From assembly GCA_003255025.1 (NCBI GenBank), contig QANY01008662.1, positions 1,175,763 to 1,239,762 on the forward strand: a stretch of DNA of 64,000 bases, given 5' to 3'. Numbering within the stretch: position 1 is the stretch's first letter; each line of letters begins with the position of its first letter. Below, piece after piece: positions 45,046-56,580 of the stretch. A program made the translations under genes and the position numbers. A model generated the notes under the pieces. It did not search any database and had not been told where the DNA came from. It saw nothing but the letters and a program-made list of their open reading frames with translations. Source of the stretch: Datisca glomerata (Eukaryota; Streptophyta; Magnoliopsida; Cucurbitales; Datiscaceae).

Positions 45046-46105
45046 GTCAGATTTTGAAGTAGTAAAAAAGGTTTACAAATTTTCCATGAGATTCAACAAA
45101 ATTCAGCCCTAAAAACAGAACATTTAAATTCTAGTGATATATTATTTACAAACAAATAAAACAAATTTTACCTTACTTAATAGTGGTGATTCTTCTGAAT
45201 GATGTGAAGTGAAAAACTATACTCATCACAGGTGTTTCTTTTATATATGGGAGAATGACAGGACATTTTGGCAGGTTCCCAAAATAATGAATTTATTACA
45301 AAGGGAAAGGTTGATCGTTTGGCACGTTTCCAAAAGACTAAATTTATTAAAAAGGGAAACTTTACCAAAAGACTGGAGATTCTGAAAATAGAAATTGTTT
45401 CCAAAAAATTGCAGGTTTTCATGACGTCATCTTCTAATATTCAATACACTGTGAAATATGAGAGTTTTTTCAAAAGAAGACAAGTTTTGTACTGAAGACG
45501 TGGGGATGGACTAAGGGATGACTAGATCGCAATGCAATTGACGGTTCGATGATATGAGTTTTCTATCAAAAGTTATGGACAAAACAAAACTTTCCTAAAA
45601 TAGAAAAACGCATATTTGAAGGCCTTAATGACAGAATTTGGCCGAAAAAAAGGCCTTGTTCATTAGCCAAAGCCTAATGAGTTTTGTTCCTTGGCTCATT
45701 TTCCATGAAAGAATACCTATTTTAGAGAGGAGTGGGATGTTGTAATGATTATTGAAGACAGAGGGATTGTATCTATAACGAATCTACAATGTACAATCTG
45801 ATGTTGAGAAGACATATAAGTTATATTACATCCTTATAGTAGTTGTGTTAAATTCAAGGAGTTCTACGATTACAACATGGTACAAAATTGACGGTTTGAA
45901 CAGTGCAAGAAATTTACAGCAAAATACAAAGTGGGGGCTTAATTGCAATACATGATGGAGAAAATAAAATATCCTTCATTGCGAGAGAAATTACAAAGAT
46001 ACAAATAAATTATAGTTCTGTTATTGAATTGCTACAGTCAACGGTTGTATGACAAAATTTGTGTACAAGTCCCATATTCTACATCAAACTTGTACAGGGG
46101 GTAAA
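45046..46105. other. Gypsy 3' untranslated region and polypurine tract
   Basis: No gene. A purine-rich ACAGGGGGTAAA at 46094-46105 is directly before the 3' LTR start and is the likely polypurine tract. A second purine-rich AAAGTGGGGGCTTA lies at 45928-45940. Stretch 45265-45400 has near-repeats of AATTTATTA(C/A)AAAGGGAAA. Confidence 0.6.
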
Positions 46106-46608
46106 TCTATATGATGGTTGACCATCATGATTTTGACTCACCGTTGTGGTACATGTCACTCCTATGAATTCTTGTCACTTGTCAGATTTGACTTTTCAAC
46201 ATGATTGTTGAATCCACGTCAGCGACCGACGGACACAAAGTGTTTGTTGTATTATTTATTCTTTCTATGTAATCACTTATATTCTTGTAACTACTAAGTA
46301 AAGTGATAAAGACTTAAGTGGGTCTCTTACCTGAGAACATATTTGGGGGTTGTGGTCTGATAAGATTTGGTTGAGGGTCGCTATACTGGAAAGGATATCA
46401 TTTCACCAGTATGGCCTCTTTGAGGGTCATGAATGTGACATCTTCCCAGTCGCGGGAAGAGATTTAGTTTTTAGGACACCCCTCAAGAGGGGTCCCGGAT
46501 GAACATCGCCTATCTTGTCGATGTGACACGCTCTTTGTGTTCCTTCCTTCCTAGATTCAATGTCAATGCATGTGACACATGGCGTAATATAAAATGTAGC
46601 GTACATGA
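46106..46608 (+). repeat. Gypsy 3' LTR, first part
   Basis: Starts TCTATATGATGG, aligned with TGTATATAATGG of the 5' LTR. It continues with matching blocks (GGTCCCGGATGAACAT; AATATAAAATGTAGCGTACATG) until 46608, where a CACTA element is inserted after TGA. The remainder resumes at 51594. Confidence 0.88.
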
Positions 46609-46659
46609 CACTACAATAAAAAAGGCTACAATAGCACCCAAGAAACACTATCATAGGGT

Positions 46660-46970
46660 TTCGATAGCGTTTCTAAAAATGATATGTAAACTGACGTTAT
46701 TAAAAGTTCGCTACTTATAATAACATTTTTAAACGCTATAAAAAAGCCTACGATAGTGTTTTAAAAATTCTATGAAAATCCTCTAATAGCATCTTAAAAA
46801 TGTTATAAAAAGACTTTCATAGCATTTTAAAAATGCTATAAAAATCTATTCCTAGCGTTTTATAAATGTTGTAGCGGGTCTTTTACACCATTTTATAAAT
46901 TCTATCATAGGTCTTTCATAGTCTTTTATAAATGCTATCGTGAGTCTTTCATAGCATTTTTCATTAATTA
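46660..46970. repeat. CACTA subterminal repeat array
   Basis: About ten imperfect 35-45-bp units made of (G/C)TATAAAA..(C/T)(A/C)TAGC(A/G)TTTTA(T/A)AAAT occur, several palindromic (ATAGCATTTTAAAAATGCTAT near 46818-46840). In the family such repeats bind the transposase accessory protein. Confidence 0.75.
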
Positions 46971-47114
46971 TGGTTTTGTTAATGTTATTAATTAGTCAAA
47001 ATTGTTACATATTAATTGTCTACTAGAAATCACATCTCAAAATGATAATTATATATTGATTTTTACGTAAAGCAAGCAAAAGAAATTTATTAAAAAAAAC
47101 TAAAATCTAGTATA

Positions 47115-47227
47115 AATTCACATCTAGGTACTGAAGGTGGAGGTACTCTAGCAGGTCCACTTGGTGGTTTTCCTTGGTGAGGAGGTGGTGGTGCAGGTAG
47201 CATTGTACCAAAGCGTGGATGATCCAT
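47115..47227 (-). other. Short proline-rich reading frame inside CACTA element
   Basis: From an ATG at the complement of 47225-47227, about 38 codons read MDHPRFGTMLPAPPPPHQGK and continue Pro-rich to about 47115. It could be an exon remnant of an element or captured gene, but no partner exons were recognised and it may be chance. Confidence 0.25.
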
Positions 47228-47301
47228 TTAGATGAAAGAACAAGCCTCTTATTCCAAATAGTACAATCTAAATGATCAATAGCTAAGAAATGTCTTATTA
47301 G

Positions 47302-47303
<2 letters not shown>

Positions 47304-47367
<64 letters not shown>

Positions 47368-47368
47368 T
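47304..47368. repeat. (GT)n(GA)n microsatellite
   Basis: A (GT) run from about 47304 to 47348 passes directly into a (GA) run to about 47368. It generates open frames on both strands (47306-47638 and 47107-47703) that are not genes. A shorter (GA) run lies at 51209-51232. Confidence 0.95.
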
Positions 47369-47369
47369 A

Positions 47370-50300
47370 GAGAGAAAGATATATATGAACAAACAAAAGT
47401 AGATGAAACCATACATCCAAGATCAAAAGCAGTAAAGCACCTTAAATCAATGCTACAAGAAATCAGCAAAGAAAGATTTATCTTAATCATAACAACCAAA
47501 AGAATGTCCATTTCACGTTCTGAACTTGATATCTTCAAACGTGTTTCAAACCACAAGATAAATGAGCCATTATTTAGAACAAATTTTGCAAAAAGAAAAA
47601 GTTTGAAAATAACCTTGTTCAATATATTGATACCATAATTGCTTCGATTAGTGATTGAATGAAAAGGGTGGATTTTAGTGGACAATTGTTGTAGTGGAAA
47701 CAAGAACTTTAATTTCGAATCTAAACACTCACAATGACATCACTCAACATTTAGAGACTATCAAAGAGCTAATAACAAGCTAGCCAACTTTTTTAGGTGT
47801 TAATGTGAGACATATACTTGATAAACCCAAAAGAAAAGCCAAAGAAAAAGCCAGCTCAACCAAAAATGGCTAGCTGACTATGGCAGCTAAAAGACTTAAC
47901 CCCATGTAAAGTATACAAAGGGAAATCCCTTGTAATGATAATATTTAATTACTAATATAGAGATGTACAAAAGAGGATAAGCTATCCTCAATGTGTGTCA
48001 ATTTAAATCTTCTATCCAGTTAGAGAGACAAAAAAGAACGGGAAATCTTTATAAAGATTATAGCTATATGCGCACCTAGAAGCTACAAACTTTACATTAT
48101 CCAACAAAGAAAACAAATAATTTTTTTGCTTATCTTCAAAGGTTCTGGAATTTGACTATCTACCGAAAGTCAATCAAAGATTATCATATTTCTTTCTATT
48201 CTAAGAATCTAAAAAATGTACACAAGTGTTACAACTAAGAATCAGAAAAAGATGACACTCCTCCAATCCAAACTGATAAACATAAGATGATACGAAAAAT
48301 ATGACACCCCTCCAATCTGCAGAAATTATCTATAGATTGAAACCCAAATTTCTTTTGATGTTAAGATTGATATAAACATATGATTCTCTAACATGAATGT
48401 TGCAACTACTAAAGTATCAAATGACACTTCGCTCACAATAGAAAAGAACATCGCAATCTTCCAAGTAGCACTTAACCCAGCTATTAGGCAGTCTTTTACC
48501 AATTCAAGAAAAAAAAGTACAAACATACATAATACACACACAAACCTGTTACAAATTTTACTGCCATTATAATTTATTGACAGTATGAAGCACTTGAACA
48601 TACAGCAGAAAACTAGAAAGATTAAATTGCACCTATCCTAAAAATACCAGCAAGGAAGAAATAATAGAGAATAAGGTTAATGGGGATGTGGGTCAATATT
48701 TCTTAGCTAGAATATCTAGAAATAATGAGAACAAAATGAAGCAAACAAAAAAATAACCTTAATTTTCTGTAATTTTCATTGACCTCTGTGTCCAAGTCTT
48801 ATGAAGAATCTGTGGAAGAAATAGGGAAGCTAGTAATTACGGTGTCGAATGAACTGAACTAGAATAGTCACGGCTTCTCACTAGACCAACTCTCACATTC
48901 ACTAGTTGCAAACCCAAAGGCCATCCCTCTCCCTAAAATCAAATCACTCAGAAAATTAATTCAGAAACCTCCAACACAATAGACAAAAGAAGATAAAGAA
49001 GAAAGAGTACTCTTCAATAAGAAATAAGAACAATGTTATAAAGAAAACCCAGACCCACTAGAGAGAAATTATAGGAGGAAAATAAAGAATCGCCTTGAAA
49101 GCAACTAGAGATTATGTTTTTAGGATAGTAAAGTAAAACCCTATTGGGAAAATCTAAAAGAAGAAGAGAGAAAGACAAAATACGTACTTGTTCAGCCATG
49201 TGTATCAACTACTTGGACAGCACTTGTTTACGAATGAAATTTGCATTGATGTCACCTCAAGCTTGAGAAGTAAATAGAAAGAAGTTCCATTTCCTTGGTT
49301 GTATGTTCAAGTGCTTTATACTGTCAATAAATTATAATGGAAGATATTTTACCAGTAGATCAAGAAAATGCTTAACCAATAACTCCTAATTTATAATTAC
49401 ATTGTACAATGCAACGAAAAAAATAAATTAAATCAACTTTCAAGTCCAAACCTGTTACAAATTCTTGAGGTTAAAGCAGAATTTGAAATTGTAGCTTTGA
49501 AAAGTATGGAGTAAATAACCCCATCGGCCTCTTGAGCTGGAAACAAACAAAAAAATCCAGAAAAATGACATGCATTAATTAAAGATATCAATGAAGTAAT
49601 CAGAGAAAATATATGAGCCAATTGGTCTGCAGGTAAATGATCAAGCTTAAAATGAAGAAACCCTATTTTTTTAGACGAAAACGAAGCCACAAATGCTTTA
49701 TATCTGTGACAAAAATAAAGAGCCATGCCACTGGTAAAGAGAAAATAAGAATAATACCATAAAAGATGCATAAGTAGATGTTGATATACCTTAAAGATAG
49801 AACGGGGCTTTGGATTCTAGGTTTTGAGTCAAGATCGAGAGAGGAAGAGCTGAGGACAGGCTCAAGGCCATAAAGATAGTGAAACAACAAAGGGAAAAAC
49901 TCCCATCATAGGAATCAGATGATGCGAGATGTAATCTTTCAGCGATTAGGACCTAGTTGAAATAGAAAAAAAATCTCAACTGCACAACTATAAACTGTCC
50001 ACTCCCAGTCTGAGGCAGTATTCCTTCCTGTTTCAGCGACATATACTTTGCTTCAAAAACCCCATCAATTATATGTGACTTGTTGAAACTTAACATTATC
50101 ATGCATAAGGAATTGGCATCAACAATCATGGATACTCAACTTACTAATAATGTATTTCAGATGATTTCATCTCAACCTAAGAACATGTAAATCGATAGCA
50201 TTAATAACCTTGTGCCTTCTTAGGAGGAATGAAAATGAGGGGATTGAATAACTAGGTTATTCACTTAACGATAAAATGCAGATACCAATCATGTTTAGAG

Positions 50301-51540
50301 CAAGAGTAACATCATACAAAACTTGTAGCTCAACTGGATTCATGAAAAATGAGTTTGTGGTGCTTGTATGAGTACAATAATTTAAGAGAATCTATAGTTC
50401 AACTGGTTCAACGATTTATCTTACTGCTACCAGGTCATTTTGAAGAAGAGGAAATAACAACTGCTGAGTGTTTTTTTATTAGCAATGATGTTCTGGTCAA
50501 TCTGATCTCTACTACTCTTATATATAACAATAAGGTAGTAGTTACTGCAATAGTTAGAAAATGTGTAATCATATGGCTATGATATCAAGTGTTTCACAAT
50601 TAAACACCAAATGTTGTAACCTTTTAAATTTAGTAAATCATGAGGTAAGAAAATTAAAAGTAAATATACTTTTAAAAACCAAATATTGTAACCCTAATTA
50701 ACTCGGACAAAACTTCTCAGAAAAATACACAAAAATCAGACAAATACCACAAAAATATTTTTGAATTAGAGATTGAAACCCACCTTACAAGGAAAAATAA
50801 GTGTTCCGAGATGCGAAATCAAAATGGGAAGTGCTGGAAAATAGAGATGTAACACATAACTGAAAGACAAAGAGATGTGATAGAGAGAGAGAGATGCGTG
50901 ACATAGCTACAAGACAAGAGAAAGAGAAATGCGAGAGAAATCTATGAGAGAAAGATGTTACCTTGACACGCTGGGACGACAGAGTTGCAAGAAGCTACCA
51001 CACATATTCACAAGAGAGAGTTGAAAGAGTGAGATTCAGCCAGCAGTATCCCTAGACTTTGACAATAGTAGAGAGAGGTGTTGATGCTGAGAGAGTTTAG
51101 TTGAGAGGTTAAAGAAAGAGGGCTTTAATTGTGAGGGAGTTTAATTTTTTGCGGGTTAGATGTTTTTGTCCCTGCACCCTATGCCCCACAAAATTAATAT
51201 TTTCTTACCTGAGAGAGAGAGAGAGAGAGAGCTTCACCTAGCTAGGAAAGCTTCATTCCATAGAGACCCGTTTGTGAGCTTCGTTGCAGAGAGATGAGAT
51301 AACAGAAGCGCTTCGTTGTAAAGAGAACAGAGGCAATTCGGAGCTCTAAGATCAGTGAGAGAAAGAGAGGTTGAAGCTAAGAGAAATAGGGTTAAAGCGC
51401 TGAGAGAAAGAGAGTCGTCGAAGCTGAGAGAGAGAGAGGTTGAAAGAGGGAGTGTTTTTATTAGCAACTTTTTAGGCGGGTAGGGAAAATTTTGGTCCCC
51501 CACGCCCGTGAATTAACCCACGCCTAGTTTCCTTAGTGTT
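47370..51540. other. CACTA interior without recognised gene
   Basis: AT-rich sequence with many short frames of 60-112 codons, all stop-riddled and without a recognisable family. Stretches near 48000-50000 look like intron or intergenic DNA (poly-T tracts, intron-like composition). A terminal CT/GA-rich block lies at 51200-51440. It may hold captured host sequence, but none was identified by eye. Confidence 0.4.
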
Positions 51541-51593
51541 TTGTGTCAAAACGTGATCCTAGTGTGCTATAGAAGCACATGTTTGTTGTAGTG

Positions 51594-52018
51594 TGATAAT
51601 CCTCCCCATAAATACCCTGGCCCACGTGGTTATGGTTATAATAAGCAACAACTGGACGTTGCCACCTCAACAAGCTTGTCGGTGTGTCATTATATAGGGT
51701 CCATTGTCAATTAGTCAATTAATTAGAGTGGATCCCACATGGTAGCTTCTCTATAAATAGAAGCATTTTCTTTCATTGTAAAGGACTTTTGGCCTTGGCT
51801 CCATATTTCCACTTATTAGACTTGGAGAATTCTATGTGAATTTCTCCTCCCAAGAGTATTTTGTCACCTTCTATAAGTTGACTCAAAGTACTCGTCATTC
51901 ACCCTGTCACATTTCAACCTCCATGTTCCCAGGCTATATTTTTCATTATTGTGATTAAATCATACCTGTAACTGCACTCATGTGACGTCACGGTCACCCC
52001 CTCCTTAGCTCCTGAACA
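51594..52018 (+). repeat. Gypsy 3' LTR, second part
   Basis: Resumes after the CACTA element with TGATAATCCTCCCC, holds the LTR TATA box (CTCTATAAATAGAAG near 51752) and ends CTCCTGAACA at 52018. This LTR could start outward transcription toward the ELIP gene, whose start codon is about 590 bp downstream on the same strand. Confidence 0.85.
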
Positions 52019-52299
52019 CAGTACATAAGTTAGTTAGGGATAATGGTTTTCTATTGACTGTGAAAGATCAATTATTGCATCATTATTCCCTTGTATCAAA
52101 TTTCCATTTGATTATATTATCGGAATAGAATAGCTCATGAGGCATGCAGCAAAGTAATTCTGCACTCATTTTTCGAAAACAATCTCAAATCTCAACTGGC
52201 AGAGAGTGAATAGAGAAATCTAGAATGTACCATATACTCACTTAACTAAAAACCTCGAAGTATAATGTCCTCAAAATCGCATCAACCAAAGTAGCTTTT

Positions 52300-52470
52300 G
52301 TCACGGTGAATGTAGAAGCCACGTTACCAACCCAATCATGCGCAGACAACTTGACTCTCGTGACCCAGACATCTTCCTACAAGTATGTTTCAATGACGTG
52401 GTACCCCAAATGCCCAACCCCTCTCCTCCTCCCCTGCTCTATTTAAATCTCTATGCTCTTTCCAACTTTA
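52300..52470 (+). promoter_or_regulatory. ELIP core promoter with ACGT elements
   Basis: A TATA-like TATTTAAAT is at 52440-52448, about 165 bp before the ATG. ACGT-core elements lie upstream: CCACGTTACC near 52319-52328 and GACGTGG at 52395-52401, the latter G-box/ABRE-like. ACGT boxes bind bZIP factors such as HY5 that induce ELIPs under high light and blue/UV light; their use here is inferred. Confidence 0.6.
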
Positions 52471-52610
52471 ACAGCAAAAGAAAGTATCAAATAGCAATAG
52501 CTTGCATTTGATATAACGCTTTCCTTTGGTAAAAGACTAGCTAAGATAACATTTGCCAAAGCTCTGTCCTTGTTAATACCTCTATTTCTAAGTGTTTGAA
52601 ACATTAGAAG

Positions 52611-53307
52611 ATGGCCGTGTCAGCTAGCATGCAGTCTTTCGTAGGGAGTACCATGGCTGGTGTTAGCAGCAGGACGAGGGTGAATCAGCGCATTCCTTCT
52701 TCTTATGCGCCACTTCTGCGGAGGATGGGCAGCATGACTGTCCGTTGCATGGCTGAGGTAATTAACAAGTTTGACTAACTAGCTAGAATAGTCTTGGGGT
52801 TCAACTGTTTGAGTAGTTAGCTTTATATTGTCTAATTGAAAACATAATTGAAATGGCTCTGCGGTTCTGCTTCTGCAGGCGGATTCAAATGAGCAGTTGA
52901 GTACTCCAAGCCCGGTCACACCACCACCACCCCAACCACGACCAACACCTCCGGCACCCAAGGTGAGTACAAAGTTCTCGGATGTTTTGGCATTCAGTGG
53001 GCCAGCGCCGGAGAGGATCAACGGCAGGCTAGCTATGATTGGATTTGCAGCTGCTATGGCTGTGGAACTATCGAAAGGTCAGGATGTGTTTGCACAGATC
53101 TCGGATGGTGGGGTCTCATGGTTCGTTGGAACAAGTGTAGTGCTGACACTGGCATCACTGATACCTATGTTTAACGGGGTGAGCGTTGAGTCAAAGTCTA
53201 ATGGGTTCATGACCTCTGATGCAGAGCTATGGAATGGACGGATTGCCATGTTGGGTTTGGTGGCTTTGGCGTTTATTGAATATGTCAAAGGCGGGACTCT
53301 CGTGTAG
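52611..53307 (+). CDS. ELIP: Early light-induced protein, chloroplastic (two exons)
   Basis: Exon 1 is 52611-52757 and exon 2 is 52879-53307. The 121-bp intron has GT (52758) and AG (52878) borders and is phase 0. Together they give 191 residues, the usual ELIP length. Residues 1 to about 46 are a Ser/Arg-rich chloroplast transit peptide ending near VRCMAE. A Pro-rich stretch (TPPPPQPRPTPPAPK) follows, then KVSTKFSDVLAFSGPAPERI. Two chlorophyll a/b-binding helices carry the Glu/Asn/Arg ligands (ERINGRLAMIGF; ELWNGRIAMLGL), with a third helix between them (WFVGTSVVLTLASLI). ELIPs sit in thylakoid membranes and are thought to bind free chlorophyll and limit photodamage in high light. No stop or frameshift; the only clearly intact host gene here. 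Many ELIP genes have two introns; only one is seen. Confidence 0.95.
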
Positions 53308-55560
53308 GGTGTAGCCTTACTGGGCTTAGATTCTGTACAAGCGAGGCAGTTAGCTTGAACATTAATTACAATTCCCAGCTTCAAACACTGGATTCTAATG
53401 GAAAACGTAAAAACGGTTCACCTCTATCCTGCATTTAATACGAATATGAGTAAATAACATTTGATTCATGGGTAGGCTTTTATTAAAGAAAGAGAGATCC
53501 ACCGGGGTAAAAATACATATAACTTAGGAGTAGTTTATTGATTTGATTTCAAAATTCTATTGACTAATTTAAAGTTACATTTATATTAGGATGTTTTTGT
53601 CTATAATTTTTTACAATTATAAAAACTTACTATTTTTCTAAAACTCTAAAAAAACTAAAAGCTATCATAAAACTTGGCTATATATGTAAATTTCTCAAAT
53701 TAATATTCTGAAACAAAGACTAAGGTCGATCAAATTGGGTAATGTCAAATAAAAAATCCTAGTTCTACAATTATTATAGCTTAAAGCCTAGCATGATAAA
53801 GATCTACTCCAACCTATTACAAAATCCAACCTATTTTTTAGCCTAAGAAAAATAAATGGGTTTTTAGAAATATATACCATTTTAGAAATTTATTTCACAA
53901 AAAAGTTATAAAACTTTACTATTATAACCCTAAATATAAAAATATAAAAATAATATTTACCTAATTAATGAAATTAGATCTAATTAATAAAAATAATTGT
54001 ATAATTTATTTTGTAGATAAGATGAAGCATTAAATAAGAAAAAAGATTGTAACCGAATTGATCATTAATAAATTTAAAAAAATGGTTAGATATGTTTATC
54101 TAAGTAGAGTGAGGTAGATTTTCTTCGTTGATTTCAATTTGTCTAGAAAAATTACATCTAGTTTAAATTGGATTCTCCATCACTGATTTTATTATATTAA
54201 TAATAAAGAATAATTTATTAATATAATAAATATTTCTCACTTCTTTAACTATAAAAGAAGTTCAATAAAGAATAAATTTTCCAATTTATTCAATATGTTT
54301 TACTAATTAACCATGACTAATTGCTAATAGGAACCCAATATTAACTCATTGTAGTTATTCCTCAAAATAATGACCAAACAATAAATCTACATAAAAAATT
54401 ATGGGCACAAAGATAAAAATAAATTGATTACCCTTTTGAATTGGAGTTTTTCAAGTCTATTGTCTTCATCTCAATTTTTCACAAGATTAATCGACAATGT
54501 AGAAAATTGGAGAACTACAATAACAAAAATTGTGATATGAATAATTTACAGATTTATGTTTTATAAAGAAGAAAAGCTAGACATGCATTGAAAAATCGGT
54601 AAGAACAATAGAGAAAATGTAGAATGTCAATTAAGAACTTTTAATCCACTTTCTAAATTTTTTTGGTAAGAACAATGTTATTTTGTGGTTCAATGTTGGA
54701 TTCATAATATCCACTTTCCAAATGTTTTTTATAAATTTTTAAGAATATGAATTCATAGCACATTAAACAATCTTTTCTCAACTAAAAATGTGTTTATTTA
54801 GCTGAATTTTACATAAAAATTTATTTATTTAACCGAATAAACTCACTCCAAGTTAAAAAAATTCATAGCAAATGCACTCACTCCACTTTCTATGCTTGAT
54901 CACCATGAATATAGGAGATTATATTTATATATATATGCTTAGTTCACCGATTTGTTCAAAAAAAACCTTCTTAAAAAATTACTTATTTGAATTGTTATTT
55001 ACTCTTACCTTTATATTTAATTATTTTATCAGTAAATATATATTTACCTAAAAATCACAATAATTACTTCCCCATAACAATAAGGGATTAATTCATCTTT
55101 TAAACAATGCATTTAATGAAAATTATATAAGTAAATATATGAGAAAATATTTATAGATAATATTTTTCATAATAAATTATATAAGTACTTATAGAAATAA
55201 TAAAAATGAAAATTAGATATAAATAGTAAAAATACTTACACTGATATAATTCATATTTTATCATATGATATATCTCATGTATATAATAAAATATTGTAGA
55301 TTTTGTATCATAAATGAAATTGTTAACTCATATTTTTTGTTATTATTAGTGTTGGGCTAAATTGTAAAACGCAACCATGTACGTTTGATCAAAATGTAAA
55401 TTATACCCCTACACTTTTGTTCATATTTTTATACATTTATACTTTAACTAAACTGTAAAATATACTTTTCAGTGACGTTTTTCCTCAACAATAATAATAA
55501 TAATAATCATAAAAGACACGCGACACGCACGTGCCAAACATCAGTTAACAGACCGTTAAC
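53308..55560. other. AT-rich intergenic DNA downstream of ELIP
   Basis: No gene is supported. The ELIP 3' UTR probably ends near 53430-53460 (TGAGTAAATAACATTTG), but no clear AATAAA is seen. Poly-A/T tracts and long AT-rich runs dominate. An (ATA)n run lies at 55489-55507 and a TATATATATA run near 54925. The 55350-55560 part has CACGCACGTGCC and TTAACAGACCGTTAAC (an inverted repeat at about 55545-55560) immediately before the viral relic. Confidence 0.6.
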
Positions 55561-55565
55561 TAAAG

Positions 55566-56580
55566 TTAAGTAAAATGAATTTTAGTTTTAAGTTTTCTTA
55601 CTTTTTTTACTGCCCTCAATGAACAAAAGAACTTCAACCTTTCAAATAAAGGTTTAGCATCAAAAGCAAGTTTCGTATAGAAGTCGACAATATAATTTAA
55701 ACTGCCTAAAAATCTTTGTAGTTGATTTTTATCTTTAATTTCATCCGGAAATTTATCCGCAAAAGCGATAGATCTATCAATTGGGATAATAGTCCCTTCT
55801 TTGATATTATGCCCTAAAAATTGAGTCTCTGTCTGAAACAATTTTATTTTTCTGGCGGACACGACAAGACCAGCTTTTGTGGCTGCATTAATAAATGCTT
55901 TTAGATGTTTGAAATGTTGATCAATTGTTTCAGAAAAGATCAATACGTCATCAATGTATACAAGACAAAAATGTGTATACGGACAAATATGTCATTCATT
56001 ATATTTTGAAATTCATATGGGGTATTTTTTAACCCAAATGGCATTACAGTCCATTCATAGTGGCCAAATGGAACTGTAAATACTGTTTTATATCTGTCTT
56101 CTTCTGCAATCTGTATTTGCCAGAAGCCAGATTTCATATCAAATTTTGACATAACTTTGGCTGAATAAAGCCTATTGAATAAATCTCTTTTGTTGGGTAT
56201 CGGATATCGAATCCAACGCAGAGCTTTATTTAATGGTTTATAATTGATAACAAGCCTTGGAACTCCTCGTTCTAACTCAGCATTTTTATTAACATAAAAA
56301 GCTGGACAACTCCAAGGAGTGTAGGATTTTCTAATTAATCCTTTTTGTAATAAGTCCTGTATTTCAATTTTACACATGTCCAGATATTCTGGACTCATAA
56401 CAATGGGTCGTGCCTTCGTTGGAATTTGACTTTCTTTAAAGTCTGGTTCATATGGTAAATGAACAATATATTTCTTTCGTTCCCAAAATGCATTAGGAAG
56501 ATCCGAACAAATTGTCTGAATAATATGTTCTTGTAATTCTTGAATTTTCTTTTTATATCTGGTTGCTGAATTTTTTTCAG
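55566..56580 (-). pseudogene. Second pararetrovirus relic: reverse transcriptase, RNase H truncated
   Basis: On the minus strand frame 56398-55940 (152 codons) holds RKSYTPWSCPAFYVNKNAEL, RGVPRLVINYKPLN, KFDMKSGFWQIQIAE and MPFGLKNTPYEFQ. After a frameshift at about 55945 it continues with IFSETIDQHFKHLK and FLGSLNYIVDF in frame 55943-55566. The catalytic YIDD lies at the frameshift: codons are present in the other phase near 55955-55970. The sequence leaves viral homology near 55620, so RNase H is lost. Residues differ widely from copies A-E, so this is a different virus lineage. Confidence 0.88.

Larger units (their letters stand above)
46609..51593. mobile_element. CACTA (En/Spm-type) DNA transposon, 4985 bp, nested in LTR
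   Basis: Left end CACTACAATAAAAAAGGC, right end TTTGTTGTAGTG: inverted CACTACAA termini. The 3-bp target duplication TGA flanks it (46606-46608 and 51594-51596). Removing it restores GTACATGATAATCC, the exact counterpart of GTACATGAGAATCC in the intact 5' LTR. The left subterminal 350 bp is full of short inverted and direct repeats of TAGCATTTTAAAAATGCTATA type, the usual binding-site array of CACTA elements. I found no transposase domain in its short frames, so it is probably non-autonomous. Confidence 0.88.
34021..52018 (+). mobile_element. Ty3/gypsy retrotransposon, Tat/Ogre-like
   Basis: It has two related LTRs (34021-34937; 46106-52018, split), a primer site, gag, protease, RT, RNase H trace and integrase in Ty3/gypsy order, a long region between integrase and the 3' LTR with minisatellite and antisense ORF, and a polypurine tract (46094-46105). 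Long 3' regions with tandem repeats and extra ORFs are known for the Tat lineage. LTRs differ by very roughly 10-15% by eye in the aligned 34200-34430 versus 46280-46500 part, so the insertion is old. About 13 kb remains when the CACTA insert is removed. Confidence 0.85.

Noticed and set aside
47107..47703. 198-codon minus-strand frame and 110-codon plus-strand frame across 47306-47638
   Set aside because: Both are driven by the (GT)n(GA)n microsatellite, giving Ser-Leu and His-Thr runs or Cys-Val and Arg-Glu runs; no family signal.
49433..49890. Possible captured gene in the CACTA interior (112- and 75-codon minus frames)
   Set aside because: Sequence is AT-rich and low-complexity hydrophobic, with no recognised family and no supporting splice structure.
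52779..53021. Minus-strand open frame over ELIP exon 2
   Set aside because: Antisense shadow of the ELIP coding exon; Gly-rich composition is a mirror of the Pro-rich linker.
53079..53384. Second minus-strand frame in ELIP
   Set aside because: Antisense shadow of the well-supported ELIP protein with no motif of its own.
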